Shown piece after piece: positions 43,886-55,800 of a DNA stretch of 64,000 bases. The position numbers were made by a program, and so were the translations under genes. The DNA is taken from positions 1,054,001 through 1,118,000 of the forward strand of contig JACONQ010000012.1 in the NCBI GenBank assembly GCA_014281115.1, given 5' to 3'. Origin of the DNA: Laburnicola sp. R22_1 (taxonomy: Eukaryota; Ascomycota; Dothideomycetes; Pleosporales; Didymosphaeriaceae). The first letter of the stretch is position 1. The number at the start of each line of letters is the position of its first letter. Below the pieces are notes generated by a model, which was given only the letters and a program-made list of their open reading frames with translations, did no database searches and was not told the origin of the DNA.

Positions 43886-44887
43886 CTAACCCTCCCTCTT
43901 TGCAGCCATTAGCTTGCGATATGTTTCTATGATACCTTGTCTCTCTACTCCCAACTCTTCCCTCTTCCGCAAGCTTCCCGCCGCATTGGGCACATTTCCC
44001 ACATTGACCTTTGCCCCCTCTTTTACCTTGAAAATCTCCCTCGGCACCCTGTCAAAGCTGGGCGGCTCCTGCACAACATCATGCAAACCCCTCTTCACCT
44101 CCCTCTTCCGCCTCAGCGCCCCCCACTCGTCCTCCCCATCATCCACCTCGCCCACAACCAACCTCCTCTTCCCCTTCTTGCCCTTTTTACCCTTGCCCGA
44201 TCCAGCCTCAGGCAGATCAGCAGTCTTGTCTTCCCACAGGGCGTCGAGCTCGTCTTGCTCCTCCTCTGCGAGTTCAGCAGCTTCTTGCTCCTTGTCCCGG
44301 ATGCGCGCTTCTTCCTTGCGCCACCCTTCCTGCAAGCGCTTAAGATGGCGCTCATGCTTCGTCACCCGGTGATCCCCCGGCCCCGCCGTTTTCTTGCCCG
44401 ACTTGGAAATCCCCGTCAACGGCAGCGCCTGATTGACGCGCTGTCTGAAATCGGACAGGCTCTCGCCCGGTAGAATCTTCAGCTTTGGCTGCGCCTGGTC
44501 CTCGCTGTTTGGCGTGGGTGCTTGCTCCGCGTCTGCTGACGCCTTTTGCTGCTGCTGCTGTTTTTGCGCTTTCGTGGCCTTCTTCGGTTTCGCGCCGTCG
44601 TCGAGGCCGGAGCGTCGCTTCCCGGATTTGTGGAAGGCGATGAGGCGCGCAAAGGCTTTGGGGGTGTCGTCTGCGCCGTAGCCTTCTACGTGGGCTGTTT
44701 TGCGCTTTTTGCTTCGGGGAGCGGAGGTGGCGGTGGCTTTGCGGACGGGGAGGGGAGCGGCGAGGACGGAGGGTGGCAGGTTGAAACTGCAATCATGTTA
44801 GTATGGTGAGGAGTGGATGAGGGATCGGGCCTGCAGAGCGTACTTGTCCTCGTCATTGTCGGCTTTGCGCTTGTGTTTGTGGGGCAT
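43886..44887 (-). CDS. Basic coiled-coil protein, CCDC137-like
   Basis: Conserved fungal protein, probably nuclear or nucleolar; molecular function not established. Two exons (44844-44887, 43886-44786) are joined across a 57-nt intron with acceptor TTGCAG, giving 314 residues. The start MPHKHKRKAD is lysine-rich. The middle has ILPGESLSDFRQRVNQALPL, the motif I associate with CCDC137-family proteins, preceded by a five-glutamine run (CTG repeats at 44549-44563). It is followed by a charged helix (RVTKHERHLKRLQEGWRKEE) and a KGKKGKKGKRR basic cluster. The C-terminus has PSFDRVPREIFKV. Translation must pass upstream of the TTG at 44419, since the frame is open back to the intron. The family name is moderately certain. 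Confidence 0.75.
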
Positions 44888-45326
44888 TGTAGCAGCGTGG
44901 ATGTGTTGTAGTTGTGGGCGATGCAAATTTGGTGGTGAGGCTGGAATTGCTAGCCGCCAGAAAAGTTGTGCAGGGATGTGGTTTCTGTGGATTGTGGGGT
45001 TCTCGATTACGTGATCCTTGCTTTCACTTGCTCTATACGCCATCACTTGTTCTAAGACCACGGATAGAAATAAACAAATCCCATTCGTCTCCGACTATAT
45101 ACACTATACTCACATTCCACGCGCATCCAAGGTCAAAATAAAACGCGAAGATATTACAAGTTCATGAGCTGTCATATACAAGGATCAAAATACAGAGCAG
45201 CGATGTCTTCTCCCATCATGGTATCACCGACAAACATCACTCCCCAAAACGCCAAAAAGTCTAAGACTCCAATAGCGCCACCGTGCAAGACAACTTCAAT
45301 CTCATCGTTAAAAATACCAACCAAGC
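44888..45326. other. Intergenic between the coiled-coil gene and MGM1
   Basis: Promoter side of the coiled-coil gene and 3' side of MGM1, both transcribed leftward. No other feature seen. Confidence 0.45.
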
Positions 45327-48251
45327 TTAAAACAAGCTCCATCCGCCCTTCCTCCTACCTTCCTTCGGCTCTCTTCTTGAAGACCTCTTCTCCCTCGCTT
45401 CAATCTGCCTCAGTCCCTCCATCTCCTTCAACACAGTTTCCAATAGTTCCTTTCTTCGCACAACGTCCAAATGCCGGCGGATCTTGGGGTCCTCGCGTGC
45501 GAAGCGATCCATTTCTGCTTGTGTGAGGCCGCGGCCTAGGCGGGCGTCGAGCTCGCGGGGAAACTGAAGATCATCAGCGTCGTACACCGAGGTCGTAGAC
45601 ACACTGGGTTGCATAAAGGACAGGGAAGGAAGTCGTACATTGTAGTAAAATTTCGAGAGCAATTCGGCATCCAGGAAGAGATCAGCGGTCGTGGTCAGTT
45701 TGTCTGCTACGGCGTCGAGGAACACTTCGGGGCAGTGGTATTTGTTCTTCTTGGTGGCGCATTGTTTTGATTTCACGGCAAGGAGGCGCATTTTTAAAAC
45801 GTCGGCACGGTCACGAAGGAAAACTGCTTCGCGGCCTGCACTACTGTTAGCGGTAACTACACCTAGGTGGCACGAGGACGTACCCTTCGCGAGGAGAGCG
45901 GCGCTGAACCCTCCGGCGCCGCCCACTCCGTTGCCTTCGAGGACCACTTGTCCACTCCTTACACGGTCGATGAAGGCCATGACGTCTTTGACTTTTTTTC
46001 GGCCCCCTACCTGTTCCTCCAACCTCTTAGCTGCCGCTTCACATACCTTTAGTTCGTCTTTGAGAACGGCGGTGACGTTTTCGCGACCGCGAGCCCACTC
46101 ACTGTCCTCCAGTTCTATTCGGTACTTGTACGGTTTAATACAGATCTCAAGCTCATCCGCAATATCGTATGAGAGATCTTTCAAGATAGAGGTCGAAGCT
46201 TCAGTGATAGCTTGCCGTGCAAAAGGATGAGCGGCGAATCTAGAGTTGGCAACGAGACGGTCAATATGGGCTTGTATGGCATTAGCGACAACGCTCGTTG
46301 CAAGCCGCCCGACACCCAACTTTGTCAGCGCGGCACTAGAGCTGTCAAGCTTGATCTGCCATATCTGGTTTTCACCCTCAGGATCAGCTTTTGCGAGGCT
46401 GCTCAGGGGGTCGGTTTCTGGTAGCGGTACACTCAAATCCTCGAATGGCTTATTCCAGTAACGCTGTGCGAGGAGGTTCAAGACTTGTTGATCTAGCTCG
46501 TGCTTCAGAAGCTTGCGCACTTGTATGCGTCCAAATGTGTCAGAAAAGCCGCGGAAAGAATGCTTGAAGGCGTCCAAAGATTCGGCCAAATACGATTCGG
46601 CGCTCAGAGGTCGCTCATTGTATTGAACCTTGTATTCATAGGTCGCTTCGGCGAGTTCATGCGTAATGGCTTCGCTCGTAGTTTTGAGGCTAGCAGCCAT
46701 GGTCTGCTCCAGTACGTGCATGAGCTTCTTCTTCAAGTTGCCCGTGCCAACAGCAAGTTGTGAAGCTGGCGCGAACTCTGGATGTGAAGAGAAGTATGCA
46801 TTTTCGTTCTTGGCGATCGCACTTGCGATATTGCCGTTACCGCGACTGAAGAGCTTTGAGCCAGCTGCATTCGAAGGGACGCGGCAAGCCACCCCAACAT
46901 AGCCTAATCGCAGAGCATATTTCCTGTCCGTGAGCAAGCTTGCTCCCCGCTCAGCGTCCACCAGGTCCATTTTGGTGATGACACCAATCGTCCTCTCGCC
47001 CCTGGGATCAACCTTTCGAGAAGCGCGCAAGGCAGTACTATTTGCGAGATCTACGTCGGCCGCGGAGATGGCTAGGATAACGTTGGGTGCTTTGATATAC
47101 TTTTCGCACAATTCTGCAATCTTTTGTTTGAGCTCAGGAGGCTGGTTGCTTCCAGTGACCTGAATGTATCCCGGCAGATCAATCAGTGATAGATCCGGAA
47201 CGTTGGGTGAATGTATCCGAAGTTGGATTGGGTCATCGGAGACACAATCTTCAGCAGGAACAGCCAAGTTCAGATCCATCAGCGTCTTCTGGATGTGGCC
47301 GAAGTCGGTGACCTTGTTTAAACCCAGCGCTGGGAACTCGCCGTACTCAGCATGTGCATCGGGCGTATGGACAAGCGTGAGCTCGATCGGACGACGAGTG
47401 ACCATGTTGTGACCTTTGGGTAGGAACTCATGTCCGACGATGGCCTCCAGCACAGAGCTCTTTCCAGACGACTGCGATCCAATGACAACAATCGAGGGCA
47501 GTGTGAGCGACTCGGACTGTCCGACGGTTTGCAACAGCCCTCGTATCTCGATCATCTTCTTGGTCAACATCATCATCTGCTCGTCCCTTGCAATCCTCTC
47601 GCCCTCTTCTGCCTCGTCGTCTTCCCCTGCGTGTGCAAATGCCGCAGCCGACGTTGCCCCTGCCGCGGCAGCTCCAGCGCCGCTCTTCTTGGGCTCTTCC
47701 GGACCCTGCCCTCGGCCGCCCTGACCACGGTCCGAGCCAGCAGCATCGTCTTTCGCAAGGAGCCGTTGCAGCCATTCCGGTTTCTCCACCTGGCCTATAT
47801 CCTCCTTGGTTCTGTCCCATCCCCGTGTCATCTGGCCAAAGATGCTAGAGACCGTGTCCATACCCTCGCCCGCAAGCTCCGTGGCGCCGTCCTTGGTCCG
47901 CGTGAAGACATTGACGGCCCAGCTCCCGGCCTGGCCTGCCTGATACTGCAGGTAGCTGACGCCCGCAACGACAGCGCCTCCGGCGGCGGCGCCTGCTGTC
48001 GCGAACTTGGTCACAAGCTTCGGTATCGCCCTCGCAAAACTGATAGACCTGGTGGCCGGCAGGTTGTGCAGCGCATAGCTTCCCAGCGGCCATGCCCGTC
48101 TCTGTACCGATCGCAGGCCTGCTTCGGTGCCGAGGAGTCCGCCGGTGGGCAGCTTGGTGGTGGTGTAGAAGAGCCGATGCAGGCGTGGCGTGGTCGCAGC
48201 GGTGCGGCGCGAGAGCGTGGCCAGGCGTGCCGAGACGAGCCTGCCGCTCAT
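45327..48251 (-). CDS. MGM1: Mitochondrial dynamin-like GTPase Mgm1 (OPA1 type)
   Basis: Inner-membrane dynamin required for mitochondrial fusion and cristae. The N-terminus is Arg/Ser/Thr-rich without acidic residues until about residue 43 (targeting sequence). A transmembrane segment follows at about 84-100 (GAAAGGAVVAGVSYL), then an Ala/Gly stretch at about 191-208 that could be the rhomboid-processing region. The GTPase domain has GSQSSGKS (258-265), MVTRRP, DLPG (358-361) and TKMD (426-429). The stalk and C-terminal GED-like region end in basic residues. A 48-nt segment (45836-45883) with donor GTACGT, a GCTAAC branch site and acceptor TGCAG is in frame and stop-free. I read it as an intron, giving exons 45884-48251 and 45327-45835 and 958 residues (974 if retained). 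The start was chosen as the first ATG, with a good presequence after it. Confidence 0.95.
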   Translation of the reverse strand: MSGRLVSARLATLSRRTAATTPRLHRLFYTTTKLPTGGLLGTEAGLRSVQRRAWPLGSYALHNLPATRSISFARAIPKLVTKFATAGAAAGGAVVAGVSYLQYQAGQAGSWAVNVFTRTKDGATELAGEGMDTVSSIFGQMTRGWDRTKEDIGQVEKPEWLQRLLAKDDAAGSDRGQGGRGQGPEEPKKSGAGAAAAGATSAAAFAHAGEDDEAEEGERIARDEQMMMLTKKMIEIRGLLQTVGQSESLTLPSIVVIGSQSSGKSSVLEAIVGHEFLPKGHNMVTRRPIELTLVHTPDAHAEYGEFPALGLNKVTDFGHIQKTLMDLNLAVPAEDCVSDDPIQLRIHSPNVPDLSLIDLPGYIQVTGSNQPPELKQKIAELCEKYIKAPNVILAISAADVDLANSTALRASRKVDPRGERTIGVITKMDLVDAERGASLLTDRKYALRLGYVGVACRVPSNAAGSKLFSRGNGNIASAIAKNENAYFSSHPEFAPASQLAVGTGNLKKKLMHVLEQTMAASLKTTSEAITHELAEATYEYKVQYNERPLSAESYLAESLDAFKHSFRGFSDTFGRIQVRKLLKHELDQQVLNLLAQRYWNKPFEDLSVPLPETDPLSSLAKADPEGENQIWQIKLDSSSAALTKLGVGRLATSVVANAIQAHIDRLVANSRFAAHPFARQAITEASTSILKDLSYDIADELEICIKPYKYRIELEDSEWARGRENVTAVLKDELKVCEAAAKRLEEQVGGRKKVKDVMAFIDRVRSGQVVLEGNGVGGAGGFSAALLAKGTSSCHLGVVTANSSAGREAVFLRDRADVLKMRLLAVKSKQCATKKNKYHCPEVFLDAVADKLTTTADLFLDAELLSKFYYNVRLPSLSFMQPSVSTTSVYDADDLQFPRELDARLGRGLTQAEMDRFAREDPKIRRHLDVVRRKELLETVLKEMEGLRQIEAREKRSSRREPKEGRRKGGWSLF

Positions 48252-48513
48252 GGTGATGGGTTCGGGCCAGTGGCTATCGGGCGTCGCATAGGGTATTCCG
48301 GTCGCGGAGATGCAGCAGTGTGGCCTGGCAACTGGTTACAGCGGCTCTCATCAAAGAATGCGATTGTGATTCATGGATGCTCCTCCGTCACGCCGGGCCA
48401 AGGCACTAGAAAGGCAGGGACCAGGGCTGTGGGAGCACCCATCCATCATGAATCATGGAATCATGCTCGTGGACATTCCCGCATCACGATTCTGTGCACA
48501 GCGAGTGTTTGGC

Positions 48514-49515
48514 TTATTTCAGGCACAGCAGCGCCCGCTCGCCGAATGATGCTACTACCGATCCGTCTTCCCGAATCATGTCTCTCAAAAAGCTGCGCGC
48601 TCCTTCCACTTCTCTGCTGGCAAACTTGACCAGCACAAAGCCCCGTACCTTCGCTGCACTCCAGATGAGGCCGTCGGCTTTCTCTCGACCCTGCCTCTGC
48701 GCGCGCCGCTGCTCCTTCCGAGACAACTCTGGCTGCGCCGAGTCCCCCCAATCTCTACCCCCAATTCGCGGCAAGGCTGCAAATTCCTCCACAAAATACT
48801 GCGCCAGCGTTGCGAACGCAGGCCCTCGCACCATGAGCGTCCCAAACACCGAGTAGCTGTCCATCCGCCCCGACAGCTGCATGCCAGTCCGTCCATGCTT
48901 GTCCAGGATCAGATTGTCTCGCAGGAGGAGCCGCTTCTTCCCTGTCTGGTCCCTAGTCCAGACTTCGTTTCTACTCTTGTACTCATCTACGTCCCAGTGT
49001 TCTCCACGGGCTGGTCGACCGCTCGTAACCCAATCGCAGGCACATAGACTGCCCCGCTCGCTCTCCAGATGGTAGACCTGCGACTGCGAAAAGGCGCTTT
49101 CCGCGAATGGCTGCACAGGGTCTGGCAAATAGACCAGTGCAGACCCGGCTGACAGGTTGGCCGCCATGTGCTGTCTCGACACCAGCTTCGTGCCTGGCGT
49201 CTTGAATATCTTGGTCGAGCCCTGCGTAAGCAATACGAGCCTCGTCCTGCCTTCGAGGCTTACAGACAAGCTTATGCTATCGCCAGCCACGATGCCACCG
49301 CCATAGGTGAGGAGGAAAACCGTGTGCACAAGGCGAGGCGCATCCGCATCACTACCCTGCTCAGGAGGAGGGAGAGGGTCGGGTGCGACGAGCTTGAGCG
49401 GATACTGATAGGAACAGTTGCGGAGGACCGGTGTGCTTGGCGGAAGAATCGCAAGCTCTATGCGGCCACACCCCGCCTTAGCGGTCGATGCGACGAAGGG
49501 CGAAGTGAAGGACAT
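48514..49515 (-). CDS. ureD: Urease accessory protein UreD
   Basis: Urease maturation chaperone that, with UreF and UreG, delivers nickel to apo-urease in the cytosol. It is intronless, 333 residues from the ATG at 49515 (MSFTSPFVAS); an in-frame ATG 20 codons upstream (49575) would give 353. Family hallmarks are HTVFLLTYGGGIVAGDSISL, RLVLLTQGSTKIFK, ALVYLPDPVQPFAESAFSQ and DGLIWSAAKVRGFVLVKF. A charged insert (SRKEQRRAQRQGREKA) sits late in the protein. No other urease gene is adjacent, as usual in fungi where the pathway is dispersed. It is divergent from the TFIIIC gene and lies 262 bp downstream of MGM1's start. Confidence 0.92.
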   Translation of the reverse strand: MSFTSPFVASTAKAGCGRIELAILPPSTPVLRNCSYQYPLKLVAPDPLPPPEQGSDADAPRLVHTVFLLTYGGGIVAGDSISLSVSLEGRTRLVLLTQGSTKIFKTPGTKLVSRQHMAANLSAGSALVYLPDPVQPFAESAFSQSQVYHLESERGSLCACDWVTSGRPARGEHWDVDEYKSRNEVWTRDQTGKKRLLLRDNLILDKHGRTGMQLSGRMDSYSVFGTLMVRGPAFATLAQYFVEEFAALPRIGGRDWGDSAQPELSRKEQRRAQRQGREKADGLIWSAAKVRGFVLVKFASREVEGARSFLRDMIREDGSVVASFGERALLCLK

Positions 49516-49888
49516 GGTTGGCGCGAGGTCTGCAGCGGAGCATTGTCGGTAGTAGGAAGGGCAAGAAGACGGCAATGAGTTCTACGTGTAGCGAAAAGGC
49601 GTGAAGCGCGCACAGAAGCTTGGGGCCATATCAGCTAGCGCGCCAAGACACCCCACCTCTTTAGTGTTTTGCCCCGCTTCTATCCTGCACCTGGTCTGTC
49701 ACCTGGTCTGCACCTGCACCTGCACCCCGGCGCACGCAGTCAGCCCACCTGTTCGACTCCAGGCCAGAGCCCGCCTCCAGCAATCTGCGCGCGTTCGAAC
49801 CCACCTTCAGCTGGAACCTCTATGCCTCGAGCATTTTGATCGCATTGCCCTCGCTTCATCGTTGGCGGCAAGGGGACGGGTGGGGAGC
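49516..49888. promoter_or_regulatory. Divergent promoter region with CACCTG repeats
   Basis: A 373-bp spacer between the UreD and TFIIIC start codons. CACCTG occurs repeatedly at about 49688-49732 (CACCTGGTCTGTCACCTGGT, then CACCTGCACCTGCACC). These could be E-box-like sites or merely a minisatellite. Confidence 0.4.
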
Positions 49889-52800
49889 ATGGCGGCGGGC
49901 TCCGATGAGCTGCTCGACTTTTTGCTCTCGGGTATCGCCATCTGTGGAGGACAAGGTACGCGACACGTCCTCTTCGGTCGGCTGCCTCTGCCGTCGTTGT
50001 TTTGCCGTACTTCTGTTCGAGTCATGAAAACTACTCACTATACACTTATTGCAACTGTCTCGTGGACATTGCGAGAGCCGTGATGCCGGTGCTTTTCGTG
50101 TTCTTCGCACGCGCGCTTCCTTGATCTTCACTAATTTCGCAAACTAGGCGCCAGTACCGCGGATTTTCGACGCATCATTGACGAGTATTATCAAGAATTG
50201 CGACAAGACCAAGATGCTTCCTCTGGAGATGGATTTAAGCTCGTTTACCGCCCAAAGGACCTTGGCCGCAGTTTTTACGACCAAGTCTGGCAATGGGTAA
50301 TCGACCATCCGGACGTCCAGATCTTCTATCAACGCAAAGCCCGAAATTTCTCTCTCGCTGAATTCGAAGCTCTGGAATCTCAAGAGGTTGATACCAGCAG
50401 CGTTGCGCCATCCACCCAGCAGCACGGCGACTCGGCCCAGGATGCGCCTGCCACTACCGTCGCCAAGTCACTTCGACCTTCCAATACACTGTTATCGCTC
50501 AGTACCTCGTTGCGTCAGCGACTATCAGCAGAGAGTATTCCTACTTCGAATGGATTCGCTCCCCAAGCGAAACAAAAATCGGCTCTTGCTCCTTCATATG
50601 GCAGCCTTCCGTCTGATGATATCGCTGTCGATGCAGAAGACCACCGTGCACCATCAGACCGTCTACCACATCGGATGGTGCATAAGTTGCGCAAAGTTCC
50701 CAAAGGGCCCCAGATGTCCGGATCCCCGTTTGATGACCCGCCCGAAAACATCAAAGCCCCTCGTCTGTTCGCAAGTCAGAGCCGCACCTGGAAAGCTGTT
50801 ACCGGTCACCCTATTGATCTGGAAAAGGTCCCTGGTTCACAGTTCATTCTCCTTTCCATAATAGCAACTCATGGTGCGGATGGCATATCGCAACCTCTCC
50901 TGAATAAAGTCAGCGGACAAGACAAAAGGTCTGTACCGCACCGAACTGATGAGCTTGCTAGAAAAGGCTACATTCTGAAAAGGCCGATGCAGGAGGGCAG
51001 GGCGCGTACTAGCCTTTGCATCCACAGAAAGTTCGTCAAAGACAATAGCCTTCTGGTGGAACCTCGAAGCATGGAAGAAGTATTTGGGTTCAAGACTTTC
51101 ATGCTACCTGGGTTCGTTTTTCTGCTGAATAAGCTCCTGGAAAAGGTGAACGTCGTACAAGTGCGACTACTAAGGAAGAAGATGGTAAGTTCAATACCTC
51201 ATGTGTCTTTGTGCGTATATTAACAGCTCCATAGGGCGTGCCCGTCGATAGATGGAACGGACGAGCTGTTCGTGGTGCGCTTGTCCGTCTGGAACAGACA
51301 GGATTTCTTAAACGACTTCAAGTCCTCAAACGCCACAAAAAGAAACGTTCGCGAGAAGACAGGACCACCGTCATCAAATATCTCCGGCCACCTACAGAGG
51401 AAGACGTGGCTAATCTGAAGTTCAAACGTGTAGCTACTCAGTCCAACACTGTCGAGGAGGTGGAGGAGATCCTGGAAGACGACAACGAAGGAGATGGCAT
51501 CATGCGAGACATGGAGCTTGACATGATGGATGAAGCCGGCTCTGAAGATGATGATGAAGATGATGATGATGGCTTTGATGAAATTGATCGCATTCCACCG
51601 CAATGGACACCAGACCGTTTGCTTGCGAACATAGTCTTCGATGCCGCCCAAAAGGCAGGCCCAGACGGAGGAGATGCGACTTTGCTGCGCTCCAGTACTA
51701 CGGGCATATTCTGGAAGCGTCCTGTCGAATCCTTCATAAGCCGAGTGACGGACGGCTGGGAGAAGAGTCAACCTTTACATGTTCGTCATCTCGCCATCGT
51801 CAGGGACACTGCTTTGACAAAAGAAAAGAAGCGGGTTTTTTACGTTTATCGCACGTACGAAAACTTCCAGAGAGCAGTCGACGCAGGGGACGTGACATGG
51901 GAGGCGCTTGGCAAAGAAGACACGAAGAAGGGTGCTGTGTCCAAAAAGTCGAACAAATCTGCCACATCTATCGACCTCTTGGGGTTTCGGAAACTCAATA
52001 CAAACAAATTTCACCACAACTCTGGCTCGTCCACTCTACCAGAAGCCTGCGCATCTATCGTGAGACGCCGGAAGAAATACCGAGCTTGGAATGGCACATC
52101 AGCAAAGGGAACGGATCCCGGGAGTCCTAGTACGGCAATGACGAGACCACTACTCACCAAGGAGGAGAGATTAGTATTAGGTCTATCAGCAAAGGGTCGA
52201 TTAGGCCACACAATCGAATCGCAGATCCGTGCTCATCGCAAGAAGACAGGTGATCCCAACTCCATACCCGAAAAACTCCTCAAGAATGGACCGAAAGCGA
52301 AATCCAAACCTCAGTCTCAACGGCGTCCGGGCCCACCACTCTTAGGAAGAGAAGAGACAAGAAGGAGTTTGCGAAAACAGGGACGAAAAGAATCACTCAC
52401 GCAACAGAAAGGCGCAAGAGAAGAACGCTCAGACATTCTCGGATCGGCCTTTGAAGAACAGGCAGCTGCTCGTAGTCAGCCGCCACCGAACAGTGACAAT
52501 GACCGACTTCAGCGGCAACCTGACTCTGGCGTTTCTGCACAACATGAGGATATTGGACTGCCCGTGAAGTCACAACCAAGCCACGTTGAACATGCTGTGC
52601 TACCCAATAACAAGGACACGGGAAGCAGTCGAACAACACCTGATACACAAGCTGTTGTCCACGCGCTGACCGAGAGCTTAGCAGGTTCGGAAGCATTCTA
52701 CGAACACAGAGAAATCTCAGCTTCACCAAGGAGACTCGACCCTCGAAAGCGCCAAATGGATGACAACAAGCTCGAAGGTGGACGGCCAGATAAGAAGAGT

Positions 52801-55800
52801 CGGGCTAACAAATCTAGAGATGACAGTTCACCAGGCGAAGCATATTCACTGAATCGGGCTAACAAACCTAGATATGACGATTTACCAGGCGAAGCATATT
52901 CACCAAGGCAGCCAGCCCAATCTGGTGGCCCTGGTCTACCCGCAAGTTATTCGGCGAGGGACACGGAACAGGTGTCTACGACTCTTGAGGCTTCACGGCA
53001 GGCAAACACCGCCGAATTAGGCAACAGTGACATCTTTCCTTCGTCGCGGTTGGAAGATGATGACCTCGTGACAAACCCGATGCCAAAACAGCGAAAGACC
53101 ACAAAACGGAACCCCGGGCACAAACCAGAGCTTCAGATTCAACAAGTCAGAGCAACATACACATACACGAATCGGGCTGAGCCTGGATTATACATCGATC
53201 CATTTGCTACTCGTTCGGCAGCTGGGGGTGGTCGAGGTAGGCCGAGGAAGGTTTTCTTGGCGACATTCAGGTTACCAGGGCTCCGTAATTTGAGCTGGTT
53301 TGTTCATGATGCGACTCAAACTCAACATGCCCCGGTAGCCGTTTCCACGACACCTCTCCAGGCTCCCAGCAAGAAAAATTCTCCGGGTTCGTCGCATACA
53401 GCTCCCAGACCGCCTGCCTCTCCTTCCACCATCAATCCTGTATCGGAGATGGACTCAGCGGAACCCATTCAACCTCCAAATCACGTACCAGGATCACAAC
53501 GATCTGATCATGATCCGATGCCTGTATCTCCTGTCATGGCCACTGAGCCGCAGATCGAGACGGATGTACGGGCTAGAACTGCCATAGGCGTAGTAGTCAC
53601 GGAACAGGCGGTTACAACTAGAGCTCACCTACCCTTACTTAATGGTACCGAACCAATGGAGATCGATAGGTCTCCCGAGACGAGCGTTGACGCGACAGAG
53701 ACACAGCGAACAGTCGCACCCTCATCAGAATCTCCATCGGCAGTACTTGAGCAAGGCTCGAGTAACTTATTGGTAGACAAAGATCGGATCTCTCAAGAAC
53801 GTATCTCAGAGACCCCAATGAATACAACTAATGCACGGCAGCAATTGGTAACTGGTTCATCAGGTTTGAGTCCCAACTCGGAGCAGCCACGACTACCTCC
53901 TGTAGGTTGGCATGCAGTAAATATGCAACCTTCCAGGAACAGCTTTCCGTACGAGAGCCCGTATGGTCCGTCCCCAGTTCATGTTGCACCACGATCTAAG
54001 TCACCACGAGAAGTGCATACTTCCAGATCAGCTACCAATAGTACTTCTAGCGAGACGACATTACAGAACACACCAGTAATCGAAGATGATAGAGCATCAG
54101 CAATGCATGCTGTTGCGCCCAATCCCATTCAGACGAAGCGTCGAGATACCAGTGGCCGTGGGGTCGTGCTAGGAAAGGGCAGTGTTTCTCATGCAAGAAC
54201 CACTATAATCAGGCATATCATTTCAGCCTGCGGCGGTGTTTTCCCAGGCAACGGAGAGCTCTATCCCATTTTCGAATCAGCGTGGGCAGAGCTAGGCCCC
54301 AAAAAGATTGCTTGTCCCAACCAAGGTACAATTAGAAAGTCACTCAACGACATGCCTGATTTTAAAAGGCAATACTTCGAAGTGCCTGGCTCAGATCTTG
54401 CCGGCAACAGGAGAAAGTCCATGGTAGCACACAAGAACGTGTCATGGCTCAGTCCAGAAGCTGTAAGGGTTCGGAATGGCATAATTCAAGCCTATCCCAA
54501 TAAATATTGGCCACCTGAAGTACAGCATTGGTGGAGAGAAGAGGAGCCGAAGCCCATTCGGAAGCTTCCACAGATCGACGATTCCGTTGCAGATGAGCTT
54601 TACGTTGCAGATGAGCTTTATCCACCTACAGCCCTGAGGTTGCAACAGCGTATCAAAAATGCCGCGGCAGAGCGAAGACTTCGGGAAAATACTAAGCTTC
54701 ATAGGAAAGTATTAGCCAAACGTGGTAGGCTTTCGACTCTGAATGTTGACTTGCAGTCCGGAGGAAAGACAGCCACACGAAAGCCGATACCCGGTCACAT
54801 AGCAAACGGCAGAGAATCGGCAGTCGCGGTGTATGTTAGACTTGCGTCTGCTAGCCATCGTGCTGCCTTAATGGCTCCTGTAATGCGCTGTCATACCGGG
54901 ACTCATACTTTCTCGACCGACTTCAATGTCGTCGCGTCGAATACAATGGCTGCTCTGGAAAAGAAGAGCCAGAAGCGTGTAAGGATTGAGGAGCCATCAG
55001 ACGAAGCTTCTCGCAAGAAATCTCGTTGCCACGATCGAAGTCTGGCGGAGCAGATCGACGAGCTTCTTGCGCGCCACGAGCATGAGCTTGATGAAAGCTC
55101 GGACGACCAAGATAGTGATACACAGCAGAGGACGCAAAATGGTAGAAATTTCAGATTCGATCAGATACGCTCGCCTACTCTAGCAGAACGTTTAGTTGGC
55201 CTGACAGGAAACCTCAATGAGCCTGATTACGAGCCTCGCAGCAAGCGGGCGGGCTTCCGCAGCTGGTCCGACGTCAAACATCGAGTAAAGCGCAAATATA
55301 ACACCACCAAAGACAGAAAGTATCGTGTCATCCCCGATCGTCTCACTGAGTTCAGGAAACTATGTTACACCCTGGTCATCGCATCCAGCATGGCTGGGGA
55401 GGACGGACTCGTTGACTGGAAGATTGTGAGTAAAGTCTACAACGGGAATCAGAGCTTTGATCTGGGAAAAACCAAAAAGATGTGGGCCTGGATGCAGAAA
55501 GGGATGATCTCCCAGCTCAAAAGTATCTCCGACTCGTTTCAATCGTCTTTTCTGAAAGCATACGAGGACGGAAAGGTCGATCCCATTGAAGATCCAGACA
55601 ACTACGATTGGGACAAGCTGGTGCGTTGGGCTCTGTCGAACTGCATGTACCCGGAACCGCCACTTCCGCTCGCCCGGGAAGTTCTAAACGACTGTCAGTT
55701 CGATGTTTCGAGCTATGAGGTGCTTGATCGTTCAGTCTGGTTCAACAGCACTTTGACAAGCACCAACCGTGAGGGACGTTTTGCCCAGTATACATTTGGA

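Noticed and set aside
47428..48629. 399-codon plus-strand open frame opposite MGM1 and a 130-codon minus-strand shadow
   Set aside because: They are shadows of the high-GC MGM1 coding strand, with Arg/Ser-rich translation and no domain.
54831..54960. Additional intron in the TFIIIC gene at GTATGT
   Set aside because: No acceptor restores phase at a fungal intron length, and the translated sequence (YVRLASASHRAALMAP) looks like genuine protein.
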